Source: an uncultured Alphaproteobacteria bacterium | GTDB taxonomy: Bacteria > Pseudomonadota > Alphaproteobacteria > Rhodobacterales > Rhodobacteraceae | Direction of reading: 5' to 3' | Length of the DNA stretch: 64,000 nt | Assembly: GCA_902537215.1 (NCBI GenBank) | Contig: CACBAM010000004.1 | Location: forward strand, 62,001 to 126,000 | Part shown: positions 43,577 through 53,389 of the stretch, one piece after another | Position numbering within the stretch: the first letter of the stretch is position 1 | Layout of the letters: each line of letters begins with the position of its first letter | The notes under the pieces: generated by a model | What the model was told of the DNA's origin: nothing | The model's input: only the letters and a program-made list of their open reading frames with translations | Database searches by the model: none | Position numbers and translations under genes: made by a program

Positions 43577-44773
43577 TTAACATTTTGATCTTATGATCTT
43601 TAACGAGAGCCCTCCACGGTAGCAGCATAGTATAGAAATTATACTAAGAATAAAAAGAACAACTAACGATAGCCAAAATTCTTTATCTCCCCCTAGAAAT
43701 ACTATCAAACTTCCTAAAATTGCTCCAGAAAACATTTGCATAGCACCTAAAAGTCCACTTGCAGAGGCAACGCAATTTTGCTTAACAGATGAAAGAGCTA
43801 AGACTAACACATTTGCTAAAATTAGTCCATTGCCTAACCCAAACATAAAACAGGCTAAAGCAAGTGTTATTGGAGTCTTAATAAGCGGTATTACAGACAA
43901 AAACATCAAAGCAATAGATAATAAACACCAAGAACACCCTAAAAGGGAAAACCGTTCTAGACCTATCCAGCTCGAGTACCTATTACTGACAATATTTCCA
44001 ATAATATAACCTATGCTGGTTAAAGAAAACCAAAGCCCAAACTCTGTGGGCGAAGCACCTAAGCGTTCGAATTGGTAAGGCATAAAACCGGCCATCGAAA
44101 AGAAAAAAGCGGCTTGAATGGATGAAACACCCGCAAAATAGAGAAAAGATATTTGGCCAAATAAGTATCTAAAATCAAGAAATGTTGTTATATAAGAAAG
44201 TCTCTTATTTTTATTTTTAATTGTTTCTGGCGAATACACATAATTTAGTGAAAAAACAATGGCACCAAAGAGAAACAAAGTAAAAAAGTTTATTTGCCAT
44301 CCATAATTCTCACCAATATAGCCCCCAAAAGCAGCACTAAGGATAGGAAAAATAGCCATAAACGCTAACAAGGTCGACATTTTAGCTGCTGCTTTTTTTA
44401 CGCCATAGCTTTCAGTCAACATTACTCTTGGCATTGAAAGACAAGCCGCTGCACCGATTCCCTGTAAAAATCTAAAAAATACAAATACCTCAAAAGTCAA
44501 ATTTAAAGATGCTAAAACCCCACCTAATGAAAAAAGACTAGCTCCGATTATTAACACTAAACGCCTTCCAATTAAATCGGACAAAGGCCCCCAAAAGATC
44601 TGAGAAATACAAATAGCCATAAGATAAATAGTTATTGTCAACTGAACTTCATTAGAACTCACATTGTAATGATCCTTTATCAATAAAATTACAGGACTGA
44701 TAAAAGCTAGGCCTGTCACAGAGGCTGCAGAGGCGGTGGAGAGAGCTATTACTGAGGGATTTTTTGTTTGCAA
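43577..44773 (-). CDS. MFS transporter, Bcr/CflA-like drug/efflux family
   Basis: A 398-aa protein with twelve hydrophobic segments. QIFWGPLSDLIGRRLVLIIGASLFSLGG (about 57-84) is the MFS motif A region, and RFLQGIGAAACLSMPRVMLTESY matches the Bcr/CflA family. LLGAMQMFSGAILGSLIV near the C-terminus is also typical. It probably exports a small hydrophobic compound. It lies 58 nt upstream of the esterase gene on the same strand. Confidence 0.85.
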   Translation of the reverse strand: MQTKNPSVIALSTASAASVTGLAFISPVILLIKDHYNVSSNEVQLTITIYLMAICISQIFWGPLSDLIGRRLVLIIGASLFSLGGVLASLNLTFEVFVFFRFLQGIGAAACLSMPRVMLTESYGVKKAAAKMSTLLAFMAIFPILSAAFGGYIGENYGWQINFFTLFLFGAIVFSLNYVYSPETIKNKNKRLSYITTFLDFRYLFGQISFLYFAGVSSIQAAFFFSMAGFMPYQFERLGASPTEFGLWFSLTSIGYIIGNIVSNRYSSWIGLERFSLLGCSWCLLSIALMFLSVIPLIKTPITLALACFMFGLGNGLILANVLVLALSSVKQNCVASASGLLGAMQMFSGAILGSLIVFLGGDKEFWLSLVVLFILSIISILCCYRGGLSLKIIRSKC

Positions 44774-44848
44774 AATATTTTTTCTTTTAAATTAATTATG
44801 ACTTTAAAGAGTGAAAAAATTTATCTATTTTAATGTGTGTGAGGACAT

Positions 44849-45619
44849 TTAATTAATTGAAAAAGGATCTAAAACTATTTTCTTATCGACAAATTTATTT
44901 TTCCTCGCAACATCTAGGAGTGTTCGACATTTATCAGTCATTATTCCATCCACTCCTATTCCAATAAGATTCTTCATCTCGTCTTTTTCATTAATTGTCC
45001 AAGCATGTACCTTGATTCCTTTTTTTTTGCAGTAGTCTAACAATTTTTTTGATACGAGCGTATAGCCGAAATAGCTCTTTGGAATCTGAAGATAGCTAGC
45101 ATTGTATTTCGCGTTTTTATTGAATTTAATGTCCAAGATCAGTGAGAATACTTCCCATTTACTGAAGGACATTGGGAGATCTCTTTTTAAAAACTCTCTC
45201 ATATAATTCATCGTTTTATGGCTAAACGAACCCAAACAAAGGTTTCGAAAGGATTTATCATTATTTAGAAGGTTTACTAGGGCTTTAGCAGCATGTATGT
45301 TTTTAGCATCTAGGTTAAAGGTAACGTCATTAAACTGTCGTAGTAATAAATCAAGCCTGGGGATCCTATATTTGCCGCTTATTAATATTTGATCTAACTC
45401 CTCAGAGTTAAGCTTATCAATATTAATATTAATTCCAGCAATCCTCTTTAAATTATTATCATGAATTGCGTATAAAAATCCATCTTTGGAAATTTGCACA
45501 TCCGTTTCGAACCATCTATATCCTAGTGCATAGGCATCAGAAAACGCTTCATAAGTATTTTCGAAAGCTGCCTCAGTACCTCCTCTATGAGCTATTGGTG
45601 TAAAAATATGCTTGCACAT
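44849..45619 (-). CDS. glycerophosphodiester phosphodiesterase
   Basis: Releases sn-glycerol-3-phosphate from glycerophosphodiesters. A 256-aa TIM barrel with the catalytic/metal residues IAHRGGTEAAFENTYEAF (His-Arg, Glu-Asn), WFETDVQISKDGFLYAIHDNNL (Glu-Thr-Asp and His-Asp) and the C-terminal HAWTINEKDEM...GVDGIMTDKC. No signal peptide, so cytosolic. Divergent from a thioesterase gene, with a 67-nt AT-rich gap. Confidence 0.92.
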   Translation of the reverse strand: MCKHIFTPIAHRGGTEAAFENTYEAFSDAYALGYRWFETDVQISKDGFLYAIHDNNLKRIAGININIDKLNSEELDQILISGKYRIPRLDLLLRQFNDVTFNLDAKNIHAAKALVNLLNNDKSFRNLCLGSFSHKTMNYMREFLKRDLPMSFSKWEVFSLILDIKFNKNAKYNASYLQIPKSYFGYTLVSKKLLDYCKKKGIKVHAWTINEKDEMKNLIGIGVDGIMTDKCRTLLDVARKNKFVDKKIVLDPFSIN

Positions 45620-45686
45620 TTATGTTTTTTTTATTTTTATCATGTTCATATTTAATAGTAATACAAAAATCAGTAGAAGTTAAAAG

Positions 45687-46139
45687 ATGACAAACCCCTC
45701 AGAAATTAGATACGCTAAAATTCAAGAAAGACTTGAACCATGTGTCACAGAGCTAAACATCAAAACCAAAACTGTTAAAGTTGATTGGTATATACCTATT
45801 GAGTTTTGCCATACCAAAGGAACAATAGCGCATGGCGGCACTGTCTCCTTTATATTAGATGCTTCTATGTTTTTTGTGGTTGACCTTATCCATAAAGGCT
45901 TTACTACCGGCCTAACTTTAGGATTAAATATACAATATTTAAACCCATGCCAGCCTGGCAAAGTAACTACAGAAGCCTCAATCCTTCGCGAGGGAAAGAA
46001 TTTTGCATTCACCCAATGTCAGTTGATCCAAAATAAACTTACTGTATCTACAGGAACTCAGCAAATGTCCCTTTACCATAATGATGTAGCTCAAGATAGC
46101 TCATGGTTCACGCCAAAACCCTACAAAGTAATTGATTAG
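45687..46139 (+). CDS. PaaI-family hotdog thioesterase
   Basis: A 150-aa single hotdog domain. HTKGTIAHGGTVSFILDASMFFVV (about 37-60) contains the HGG motif and the Asp position. LTLGLNIQYLNPCQPGKVTTEASILREGKNFAFTQCQL forms the core strands. It probably hydrolyses an aromatic or medium acyl-CoA in the cytosol. It is monocistronic, between divergent GDPD and a convergent SDR gene. Confidence 0.82.
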   Translation: MTNPSEIRYAKIQERLEPCVTELNIKTKTVKVDWYIPIEFCHTKGTIAHGGTVSFILDASMFFVVDLIHKGFTTGLTLGLNIQYLNPCQPGKVTTEASILREGKNFAFTQCQLIQNKLTVSTGTQQMSLYHNDVAQDSSWFTPKPYKVID

Positions 46140-46149
46140 ATACTGTTAG

Positions 46150-46935
46150 CTATATTTTTTGGCTTGGCGAATTCCACCAAGGATCATCATTGTAGGCTCT
46201 AAGATCAACTTCATGCGTCCAAGCTGATCTGTGTTGGTCAGCAAGGTGATAATATGTCTCAGCTATTTTCTCAGGCAACAATAAACCGTCTTTTTCCAAA
46301 CCCTTTTCCTTTCGCAATGCCTGATAGGCCTCTTCACCGAGCATTTTTCCCAGCGTATCGGGTGCATCGACGGCTCCATCAATTATAATATGAGTTGTAT
46401 GAATTCCTTTACTGGAAAACTCAGCGTTTAGGGTCTGGCACAACATGCGCCGCCCTCCCATAGAAGCAGCATGAGAATGTTGGCCCTTGTTGCCCCTGAC
46501 GGCTGCTGTAGATGAGGTTACTAAAAGAGTGCCCCCTCCCCTTTTCTCCATATAGGGAAAAAGCTTTCTTGCCGTACGAAAAAGAGCTAGTGTAGCCATT
46601 CTCCACCCTCGTTCAAATATCTTATCAGAAGTTTCAAATAGCGACCTATTACCTATCTGAGATCCTATATTAAAAACTGCAACACCAATCGGGCCAATAC
46701 TCTCTTCAACTTTTTCAATAAGATTTTCGATGGAATTTTCTTCAATTGCATTGAGTAAAAATCCAGTTGCATTACCGCCTGCTTTCTCGATATCTTTTAC
46801 GGAATTATCTAAACCTTCTTGATTAGTCCTCCTTGAAATCACTGCATGATAACCAGACATTGAAAATTTTTTTGCAACATTTACTCCAATCCCGGCTCCA
46901 GCACCAATCACTAAACAGACTTTTTTTTCTTGCAT
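46150..46935 (-). CDS. atypical short-chain dehydrogenase/reductase family protein
   Basis: A 261-aa Rossmann protein starting at ATG 46935 (MQEKKVCLVIGAGAGIG). An upstream in-frame ATG at 47124 would overlap the divergent MFS gene and adds nonsense-like sequence. The cofactor motif GAGAGIG and an N-I-G segment (AVFNIGSQIGN) are present, and the catalytic Ser region VTSSTAAVRGN is kept. The YxxxK dyad is replaced by GQHSHAASMGGRR, with His at the Tyr position and no Lys. Classical redox activity is therefore doubtful. Function unknown. Confidence 0.8.
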   Translation of the reverse strand: MQEKKVCLVIGAGAGIGVNVAKKFSMSGYHAVISRRTNQEGLDNSVKDIEKAGGNATGFLLNAIEENSIENLIEKVEESIGPIGVAVFNIGSQIGNRSLFETSDKIFERGWRMATLALFRTARKLFPYMEKRGGGTLLVTSSTAAVRGNKGQHSHAASMGGRRMLCQTLNAEFSSKGIHTTHIIIDGAVDAPDTLGKMLGEEAYQALRKEKGLEKDGLLLPEKIAETYYHLADQHRSAWTHEVDLRAYNDDPWWNSPSQKI

Positions 46936-47053
46936 TTTTTTCACCAAAACATCAAATAGTATACCTTCCTTTATTTTAACACTCTCTAGCAACATCAACA
47001 AATAAAATAAAATCAAATGTGCTAGTTCTTTTTCTAATAGGTATAATTTAGAA

Positions 47054-48223
47054 ATGATAAAAAAAGTAAACGTGGTTGTAGGTTCATTCCTTACACAGTT
47101 CATAATCGTTGGAATGTTATTCACCTATGGCGTGCTTATGACCGAACTAGAAAAAGAGTTCGGTTGGTCAAGAACGGTTCTATCATCCATTGGAGCTGCC
47201 GGTTGGCTTGCATGGGGCATTCTTGCAATACCAGGAGGATATTTAAATGATAAACTCGGGCCAAGAATTGTATTGGGAGTAAATGGCTTTATTTTTGGAA
47301 TAGGGTTCATCCTTTTTTCTAAATCTAGTGAGGTCTGGCATTTATTTTTGATATTTATTTTCTTTATTGGGACTGGGCTTAGCACTCATGATATCTCTAC
47401 ATTATCAACAATTGCAAAATGGTTTGAGTCCAAAAGAGGGCTAATGACTTCTATTGCCAAAATAGGAACTGCGATGGGACAAATGGTAATGCCTCCTCTA
47501 ATAGCATTTCTAATTATTGGTTTTGGCTGGCGCACAGCTACATTTTATCTTGGCATTGCAGCAAGCATTGGGTTGGTGTTGGCCGCTTCACTAATGTCAG
47601 CCCCAAATACTTCACGCGAAAAATTAGATAGTGAAGAAACTAATCTTGGGGTTTTGGACAAAAAAGTTTTTAACCTTTTAGCTTTCTGTCAGTTTTGCAT
47701 TTTCTTCGCTATGTTCACCACCATGACTCACATTGCAGCACATGGATTAAATGTAGGTTTATCTCTAAAGGACAGTGCATTACTTTTATCAATAATAGGG
47801 TTTTCTAGTATTTTTGGAAGACTTTCTATTGGCGTTTTAGCAGATAGACTCGGAGGCAAAAAAACATATATATTTTGTTTATTTCCCATGACTATCGCGT
47901 TGCTCGCTATACCTTTTACAGAGAATATCCTTTTTATTTATATTCTTCTTTGTTTATATGGGTTCTCACACGGTGGGCACTTTACAATAGCACCTTTTAT
48001 TATTGCTGAAAATTTTGGCCTAAAAAATCTTGGTACTGTCTTTGGAAAAATAACATTTTTTGGTGCAATAGGCTCGGTAACAGGGCCGATTGTAGCGGGG
48101 GCTATATTTGATTTAACCCAGAGTTATTACTTTGCATTTTTATTAGTAGGAGCATTGGCTCTTATCTCAATATTTTCACTAACTTATTTACCAAATAAAG
48201 AAAAAAATCGAAGTGAATATTAG
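47054..48223 (+). CDS. MFS transporter, monocarboxylate/oxalate-formate antiporter-like
   Basis: A 389-aa protein with twelve hydrophobic segments. TELEKEFGWSRTVLSSIGAAGWLAWGILAIPGGYLNDKLGPR is typical of the OFA/MCT-like MFS branch (FGWSR... and the D-x-x-G-P-R loop). WFESKRGLMTSIAKIGTAMGQMVMPP is the helix 4-5 signature. It probably imports an organic acid. It overlaps no confirmed gene once the SDR start is set at 46935, leaving a 118-nt divergent promoter region. Confidence 0.87.
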   Translation: MIKKVNVVVGSFLTQFIIVGMLFTYGVLMTELEKEFGWSRTVLSSIGAAGWLAWGILAIPGGYLNDKLGPRIVLGVNGFIFGIGFILFSKSSEVWHLFLIFIFFIGTGLSTHDISTLSTIAKWFESKRGLMTSIAKIGTAMGQMVMPPLIAFLIIGFGWRTATFYLGIAASIGLVLAASLMSAPNTSREKLDSEETNLGVLDKKVFNLLAFCQFCIFFAMFTTMTHIAAHGLNVGLSLKDSALLLSIIGFSSIFGRLSIGVLADRLGGKKTYIFCLFPMTIALLAIPFTENILFIYILLCLYGFSHGGHFTIAPFIIAENFGLKNLGTVFGKITFFGAIGSVTGPIVAGAIFDLTQSYYFAFLLVGALALISIFSLTYLPNKEKNRSEY

Positions 48224-48224
48224 C

Positions 48225-49604
48225 TTAATTATTATTAAATTCCAGAAACTTATTGTTGAACATTTGATCCATAAATAGGTCAGAAGCTCCTTGGTTGTTC
48301 TTGTAAAACTTTTTGATATTTTCTAGATGCCTTTCATCAAAGTTCATACGTTTCTTATCGTAATAAGCTGAATCAAGAGCGGACGCTAGTTCTTTTTGTC
48401 CACCAATTTTTTTTAAAATACCAACATCGAGAGCTTCCAATGCTGGATATTCGATGCCCCAAATGCTTGGGCCTACTATTACAGGTTTTTGTAAAGCAAA
48501 GGGCTCGATTATGTTATGTGATCCTTCATCGTTCAAAGAGTCACCCATGAAAACTAGATCAGACATTGCCATATAAAAATTCAATTCTCCAAGGCTATCG
48601 CCCCACAACAGACTAAAATTATTTAAGTCTTTGATTTTTTTTTCATTACATATTTTAAAATCTGTTTTGATCTCCCCCATTTCACTACGCGGTTTTACTT
48701 TTAGTGAACTGTCTTCAAACAAAATCTTATATTTGCTAAAATCATTAGGATGTCTGGGAACGAGTATAAAAAAAATATCCTTATGCTTTTTATATAGGTC
48801 ACTTATTATTTTACTGATTATTTCAAATTCCTGCTTCCCAATACTGGCAAAACAAATTGTAAAATATTTCTTAAGAGCTATTTTCTTTAGTTTCAATGCT
48901 GCATTAATTTGGTCTGACGGAACCCCTTGTTCAAATCTAGCATCGCCCATAATTAAAACTTTTTTAGCACCGAAGTACTCAAATCGTTTCTTATGCCTTT
49001 CAGATTTAGATAAAACTAAATCAAATTTTTCAATCAAACTAGCTTTCAGAAAAGGGAATTTTTTATCTCTAAGGAAACCTTTTTCAGGATATTGAGCCTG
49101 GGCAAATATTAAAGGAACTTGTTCCTTGTAAGTAGTTGTGATCATTACTGGCCATAAATCGCATTCAAGAATTATACAGCACTTCGGCTTGAAATTTTTA
49201 AGGAATCTTTTATAAAGTAAGCTTATTTCAAGCGGAGCGTAAACGATTAACACCTTGTTTTCATTTATTTCTTTATGATATTCCGACTGTGCAGCACGTT
49301 TGCCAGATAAAGTCAGTGTAGTTATTAGTAATTTTTCTCCATTGAGAAGAAGTTTATCAAAAATTGGGCGAGCAGCTCTAAATTCTCCTAGAGATACTGC
49401 GTGGCACCAACAAGCTCCTTTAAAGTCTTTTTTATAAACACTTAATCTTTCTATAAGATTTGAGGCATATCCTGGTTCTTTTATCGAGCGATAGAAGAAA
49501 TACAATAATGCAATTGGCAAAAATAAATACCAAAGAAACTGATAAAGATTGAAAACTGTTGAGGTAAATATTTTTTTTAAACTAAATTTCAATCGACACT
49601 CCAA
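48225..49604 (-). CDS. waaA: 3-deoxy-D-manno-octulosonic acid (Kdo) transferase
   Basis: Attaches Kdo to lipid IVA at the inner membrane. A 459-aa GT30/GT-B protein with an N-terminal membrane anchor (about 15-40, LYQFLWYLFLPIALLYFFYR). CWCHAVSLGEFRAARPI (about 65-81) contains the catalytic Glu, followed by ECDLWPVMITT. The C-terminal donor site is MGDSLNDEGSHNIIEPFALQKPVIVGPSIWG. Neighbouring neuB genes on the opposite strand place it in a surface-glycan region. The length and sequence diverge from enterobacterial WaaA. Confidence 0.9.
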   Translation of the reverse strand: MECRLKFSLKKIFTSTVFNLYQFLWYLFLPIALLYFFYRSIKEPGYASNLIERLSVYKKDFKGACWCHAVSLGEFRAARPIFDKLLLNGEKLLITTLTLSGKRAAQSEYHKEINENKVLIVYAPLEISLLYKRFLKNFKPKCCIILECDLWPVMITTTYKEQVPLIFAQAQYPEKGFLRDKKFPFLKASLIEKFDLVLSKSERHKKRFEYFGAKKVLIMGDARFEQGVPSDQINAALKLKKIALKKYFTICFASIGKQEFEIISKIISDLYKKHKDIFFILVPRHPNDFSKYKILFEDSSLKVKPRSEMGEIKTDFKICNEKKIKDLNNFSLLWGDSLGELNFYMAMSDLVFMGDSLNDEGSHNIIEPFALQKPVIVGPSIWGIEYPALEALDVGILKKIGGQKELASALDSAYYDKKRMNFDERHLENIKKFYKNNQGASDLFMDQMFNNKFLEFNNN

Positions 49605-49693
49605 AAAAATTAACCTATTAAAGCATTGCTTGCTTGTTAATTGAGCAATATCATCTTACTCATTCATATTTTTAAAAGATAGGCTTAAAAATT

Positions 49694-50722
49694 TTGAAAA
49701 TAAAAAATAGGACTATCAGCTCGAAAGAAGCCCCTCTAATTATTGCAGAACTGGGTATCAATCATGGTGGTGATTTGCTGGTTGCAGAGCAAATGGTTAA
49801 AACAGCTGCCGATAGAGGCTGTGAAGTAATTAAACACCAAACACACTTCCTTGATGATGAAATGACCCCTGACGCAAAACAAATCATGCCCCCTAACGCG
49901 AATGTCTCAATATGGGATATAATGGAAAAATGTTCCTTAACAAAAGATGAAGAAATCAAATTAAAGAGATTAGTAGAGGACTTAGGAATGATTTATATTT
50001 CCACTCCTTTTTCAAGATCTGCAGCGGATTTTTTAAATGACATAAATGTACCCGCTTTTAAGATTGGATCTGGAGAATGTGATAATCTTCTCTTAATCGA
50101 GCACATAGCAGATTTTGGGAAGCCGATTATTCTTTCTACAGGCATGCAAAACTTATTGTCGGTTGAAAAGCCCGTAGAAATATTTGAGAAAAAAAATATT
50201 GAATATGCACTTTTAGAATGTACAAACATTTACCCTTGCCCACCAGAAGATATTGCACTTGGTAGCTTGGAACAGTTATCCCATAAGTTCCCTAATGCCG
50301 TGATAGGTTTTTCGGATCATTCAATTGGGCCAACAATGGCCTTAGCAGCTGTTGCATTAGGTGCAACAATTGTTGAAAAACACTTTACCGACACCAAAGA
50401 CCGACAAGGACCTGACATTTCCTGTTCAATGGACCCAAATGAGCTCGAGCATCTCATAAAAAAAAGTAAGGAAATAGCTTATTCAAGGGATAAAAGGAAG
50501 TTTATAGCCAACGAGGAAAAAGATGTTTACAAATTTGCACGATCTTCCATTGTTAGCGATAAAAATCTTAAAAAAGGTGATACTATTAATAGACAAAATA
50601 TCTGGGCCAGAAGACCAGGAAATGGAGAAATACCTGCTTTCGAATTCGAAAAAGTTTTAGGGAAAACCTTAAAACGAGACATTACTAAAAATACTCAGAT
50701 AAAGTGGTCAGATTTGGAATAG
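49694..50722 (+). CDS. neuB: N-acetylneuraminate/legionaminate synthase (NeuB family)
   Basis: Condenses PEP with an N-acetylhexosamine (ManNAc or the 2,4-diacetamido sugar) to a nine-carbon nonulosonic acid. A 342-aa protein with TIM barrel (IIAELGINHGGDLLVAEQMV, VIKHQTHFLDDEMTP, YISTPFSRSAADFL, FKIGSGECDNLLLIEHIA, GFSDHSIGPTMALAAVALGATIVEKHFT) and C-terminal SAF domain (NIWARRPGNGEIPAFEFEKVLGKTL). The start is TTG at 49694 with AGATAGG about 10 nt upstream. It is followed by neuC in the same transcript. Whether sialic or legionaminic cannot be told from sequence alone. Confidence 0.93.
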   Translation: MKIKNRTISSKEAPLIIAELGINHGGDLLVAEQMVKTAADRGCEVIKHQTHFLDDEMTPDAKQIMPPNANVSIWDIMEKCSLTKDEEIKLKRLVEDLGMIYISTPFSRSAADFLNDINVPAFKIGSGECDNLLLIEHIADFGKPIILSTGMQNLLSVEKPVEIFEKKNIEYALLECTNIYPCPPEDIALGSLEQLSHKFPNAVIGFSDHSIGPTMALAAVALGATIVEKHFTDTKDRQGPDISCSMDPNELEHLIKKSKEIAYSRDKRKFIANEEKDVYKFARSSIVSDKNLKKGDTINRQNIWARRPGNGEIPAFEFEKVLGKTLKRDITKNTQIKWSDLE

Positions 50723-50730
50723 AGATTGGT

Positions 50731-51855
50731 GTGAAAAAACTGCTATTCATAACAGGCACAAGAGCTGACTTTGGTAAACTTGAACCTTTAGCATCAAGCG
50801 CACAATTAGCAGGATTTGGCATTTATTTTTTTGTCACTGGCATGCACCTTTTAGAGAAATATGGACTCACGAGTATAGAAGTTTCAAGGATGAAGAACAT
50901 CACAAGATTTGAATTTGTCAATCAGATGGAGGGAGATCCGCCAGAAAAAATCCTTTCTCAAACTATCACTGGAATCTCTGAATATGTAAGCCGCTTAAAA
51001 CCTGATCTTGTTTTGATTCATGGCGATAGAATTGAAGCAGTTGCTGCATCTCTTGTTTGTGCAACAAAGAACATAAGAAGCGCACACATCGAAGGAGGAG
51101 AAGTGTCGGGAACCATAGATGAAGTTTATCGTCACTGTAATACAAAGTTATGCACAGTCCACTTTGTAAGTTCAAAATCAGCAAAAAAGCGCGTCACAAA
51201 ACTTGGAGAGCATCCCGATAGAGTTTTTGTTCTGGGGTCTCCAGAACTTGATGCACATAAAGCAAGAAATTCAATTCCACTAAATGAAGTCTTGAATTAT
51301 TATGATATCGATTGGGATGACTATGGGATTTTTATTTTTCATTCAGTTACTTCAGAGTTAGAGAGTTTAAAGAAAGAAATCCAATTTTGTTGCAATGCGT
51401 TAAAGAAAACTAAAAAGAACTTCGTAGTTATTGCGCCAAATAACGATCCAGGATGTGAGATAATTTTTAAGGAAATTGGAAAATTTCCCAAATCTAATTT
51501 CAAACAAATACCTTCGATGAGATTTGCATATTTTTCGACATTACTAAAACATTCTAAAGTTATTATAGGAAATAGTTCAGCGGGCGTTCGAGAAGCTCCT
51601 TTTCTTGGAGTTTCTTCAATAAACATCGGCTCTCGCCAATTTAAAAGGGGTGGAGCAAAAAGTATAAGAAACTTCGATGTTTTTAAAAACGGGCAACTTG
51701 ATAAGCTAGTTCAAAGACAATGGGGTAAGCGCTTTGAGCCTGATCATAGCTTTGGAACCGGTCAATCTGCAAAAAAGTTTACAAAGATTTTGAACGAAAA
51801 AAAAATTTGGGAATTAAATTTACAGAAAACATTTTTTGAGACTTCTAGTCATTGA
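50731..51855 (+). CDS. neuC: hydrolysing UDP-N-acetylglucosamine 2-epimerase (NeuC/LegG family)
   Basis: Epimerises and hydrolyses a UDP-HexNAc to the N-acetylmannosamine-type precursor for NeuB. A 374-aa GT-B-fold protein with FITGTRADFGKLEPL at the N-terminus, HGDRIEAVAASLVCATKNIRSAHIEGGEVSGTIDEVYRH (active site) and GNSSAGVREAPFLGVSSINIGSRQ (UDP site). I chose GTG at 50731, 8 nt after the neuB stop. An in-frame GTG at 50704 lies inside neuB and adds nine residues without homology. Its 3' end overlaps the GMC oxidoreductase gene by 11 nt, convergent. Confidence 0.92.
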   Translation: MKKLLFITGTRADFGKLEPLASSAQLAGFGIYFFVTGMHLLEKYGLTSIEVSRMKNITRFEFVNQMEGDPPEKILSQTITGISEYVSRLKPDLVLIHGDRIEAVAASLVCATKNIRSAHIEGGEVSGTIDEVYRHCNTKLCTVHFVSSKSAKKRVTKLGEHPDRVFVLGSPELDAHKARNSIPLNEVLNYYDIDWDDYGIFIFHSVTSELESLKKEIQFCCNALKKTKKNFVVIAPNNDPGCEIIFKEIGKFPKSNFKQIPSMRFAYFSTLLKHSKVIIGNSSAGVREAPFLGVSSINIGSRQFKRGGAKSIRNFDVFKNGQLDKLVQRQWGKRFEPDHSFGTGQSAKKFTKILNEKKIWELNLQKTFFETSSH

Positions 51856-53389
51856 GAAACCCCTGTTTCAAACAAAAAATCTTGCTGGCTGCTAAAGTAG
51901 GCAAATATTGATGTGTTGAAACGAAATCTGGAAATATCGAGGCGTCACATACATAGAGATTGTTGGTCCCAAATACTTTAAAACTTTCATCAACTACTCC
52001 ACTATTTTTATCTTTGCCCATTCTATTAGTTCCTATTAGATGGTATCCAGAAAACGTTTCTGATCCTATATTTCTTTCTATATCATCTTTATTGAGATTT
52101 TTTCCAATTTTAGCAAATCCTGCTTTTTTCAAGAGATCGACAGCGCTTCGAAAAGCTTTGCAAGCAAGTTCTCTATCATATTTGTTCGACAAATAGTTTG
52201 GATCAATTTGTATCTTGCTTTTATTATCAAAAGAGATAGATCCTTCCGACCTCGGAAAAACTTGAAAGCACCCCAGTGATGCTCGTTGATTTTTTTGAAA
52301 TTTAATGCCCTTAGACGATAACAAGCTTCGTTCTTGTGTAAAATGCACCAAATGGTACCTTACCAAGTTGTTTATACAAGCTTTCTTATTAAAACTTGAT
52401 TTATTCCAAGCTAGAGTAGTACCTGGGCTATTTAAGATCGAATTCTTTGACGTAATGTACTTAACAAATTCGATAAATAATTTTAACCCACGTGTTTTTT
52501 GGTTAAGCGTATCGAACCCTTTACAATCAAATTCAATCCGAAAATTCGCATGATCTTTCAAATGTTTTCCTACATGTTGCTGTTCGATCTTTAAAGGGAT
52601 GCCGACTTTACAAATGTCTTTTGGGTCTCCGATCCCCGACCGCATCAGAATTAAAGGTGAAAATATTGTTCCTGCAGAAAGAATAATTTTTTTTGCATTA
52701 ACAATAATTTTGGCCTTAGTTACTAAATTTTCGCACTCAACACCTGAAACATAGGTGTCTTTGAAAAAGATTTTAATAGCACGCGTATTTGATAGCTTTT
52801 CAATATTTTTGTGTTTTGCATTTTCTTTGAAATCATTTGAAAAATTATATCTCTTTGATCCTTTAATATTAAGATGAATTTTTCCCCATCCTTCCATAAA
52901 ATTATCTAAATCCGCAACCTCAGGAACGGCGATCTCGCTAAGCGTTTTACAAAAAATATTGGTTAGTTCATCTGAATAACCGTACTCTCTATTATATGAA
53001 AAATTTGCATTATGGTATATGTGCCTCTTGACTCTCTGGAACATATTTTTTGGCCAAAAAGAAAAAACCTCTCCAAACCTTTTCTCAAAACCTAAATATG
53101 ACACATTTCCATTGATCAAGCTTGAACCACCAAAACCGATCCCCTGTAGAATAGGCAATTCTCTGTCTCCTAGGCCAGCTTGTTTCTTCGATATAAAGCC
53201 TAAGCAATGTTTATCATTTTGCAGTAATTTCCCTGATAATAAGGGTATTTTATTTAAATAGCTTTTTCCCTCAGAGCACCCCTGCTCTATTAAACACACC
53301 TTTAAACCTGACCTACTGGCATTTTTTGCAATTTCAAGCCCAGCTGTTCCAGCACCAACAATTGCTAAATCATATCTTCGGCGAGACAT
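51845..53389 (-). CDS. GMC-type FAD-dependent oxidoreductase in the nonulosonate cluster
   Basis: A 514-aa glucose-methanol-choline family protein. The N-terminal Rossmann motif is DLAIVGAGTAGLEIAKNASRSGLKVCLIEQG, GIGFGGSSLINGNVS is the FAD-covering segment, and IILSAGTIFSPLILMRSGIGDP is family signature 2. The C-terminal GYHLIGTNRMGKD..NNLYVCDASIFPDF.STHQYLPTLAASK carries the active-site His residues. The ATG at 53389 overlaps neuA by 20 nt, so it is translationally coupled. GMC enzymes oxidise primary/secondary alcohols. Here a hydroxyl of a nonulosonic acid or its precursor is the suggested substrate (inference). The enzyme has no signal peptide. Confidence 0.88.
   Translation of the reverse strand: MSRRRYDLAIVGAGTAGLEIAKNASRSGLKVCLIEQGCSEGKSYLNKIPLLSGKLLQNDKHCLGFISKKQAGLGDRELPILQGIGFGGSSLINGNVSYLGFEKRFGEVFSFWPKNMFQRVKRHIYHNANFSYNREYGYSDELTNIFCKTLSEIAVPEVADLDNFMEGWGKIHLNIKGSKRYNFSNDFKENAKHKNIEKLSNTRAIKIFFKDTYVSGVECENLVTKAKIIVNAKKIILSAGTIFSPLILMRSGIGDPKDICKVGIPLKIEQQHVGKHLKDHANFRIEFDCKGFDTLNQKTRGLKLFIEFVKYITSKNSILNSPGTTLAWNKSSFNKKACINNLVRYHLVHFTQERSLLSSKGIKFQKNQRASLGCFQVFPRSEGSISFDNKSKIQIDPNYLSNKYDRELACKAFRSAVDLLKKAGFAKIGKNLNKDDIERNIGSETFSGYHLIGTNRMGKDKNSGVVDESFKVFGTNNLYVCDASIFPDFVSTHQYLPTLAASKIFCLKQGFLND

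Noticed and set aside
46936-47124. N-terminal extension of the SDR gene
   Set aside because: It overlaps the divergent MFS coding region and precedes the natural MQEKKVCLVIGAG start.
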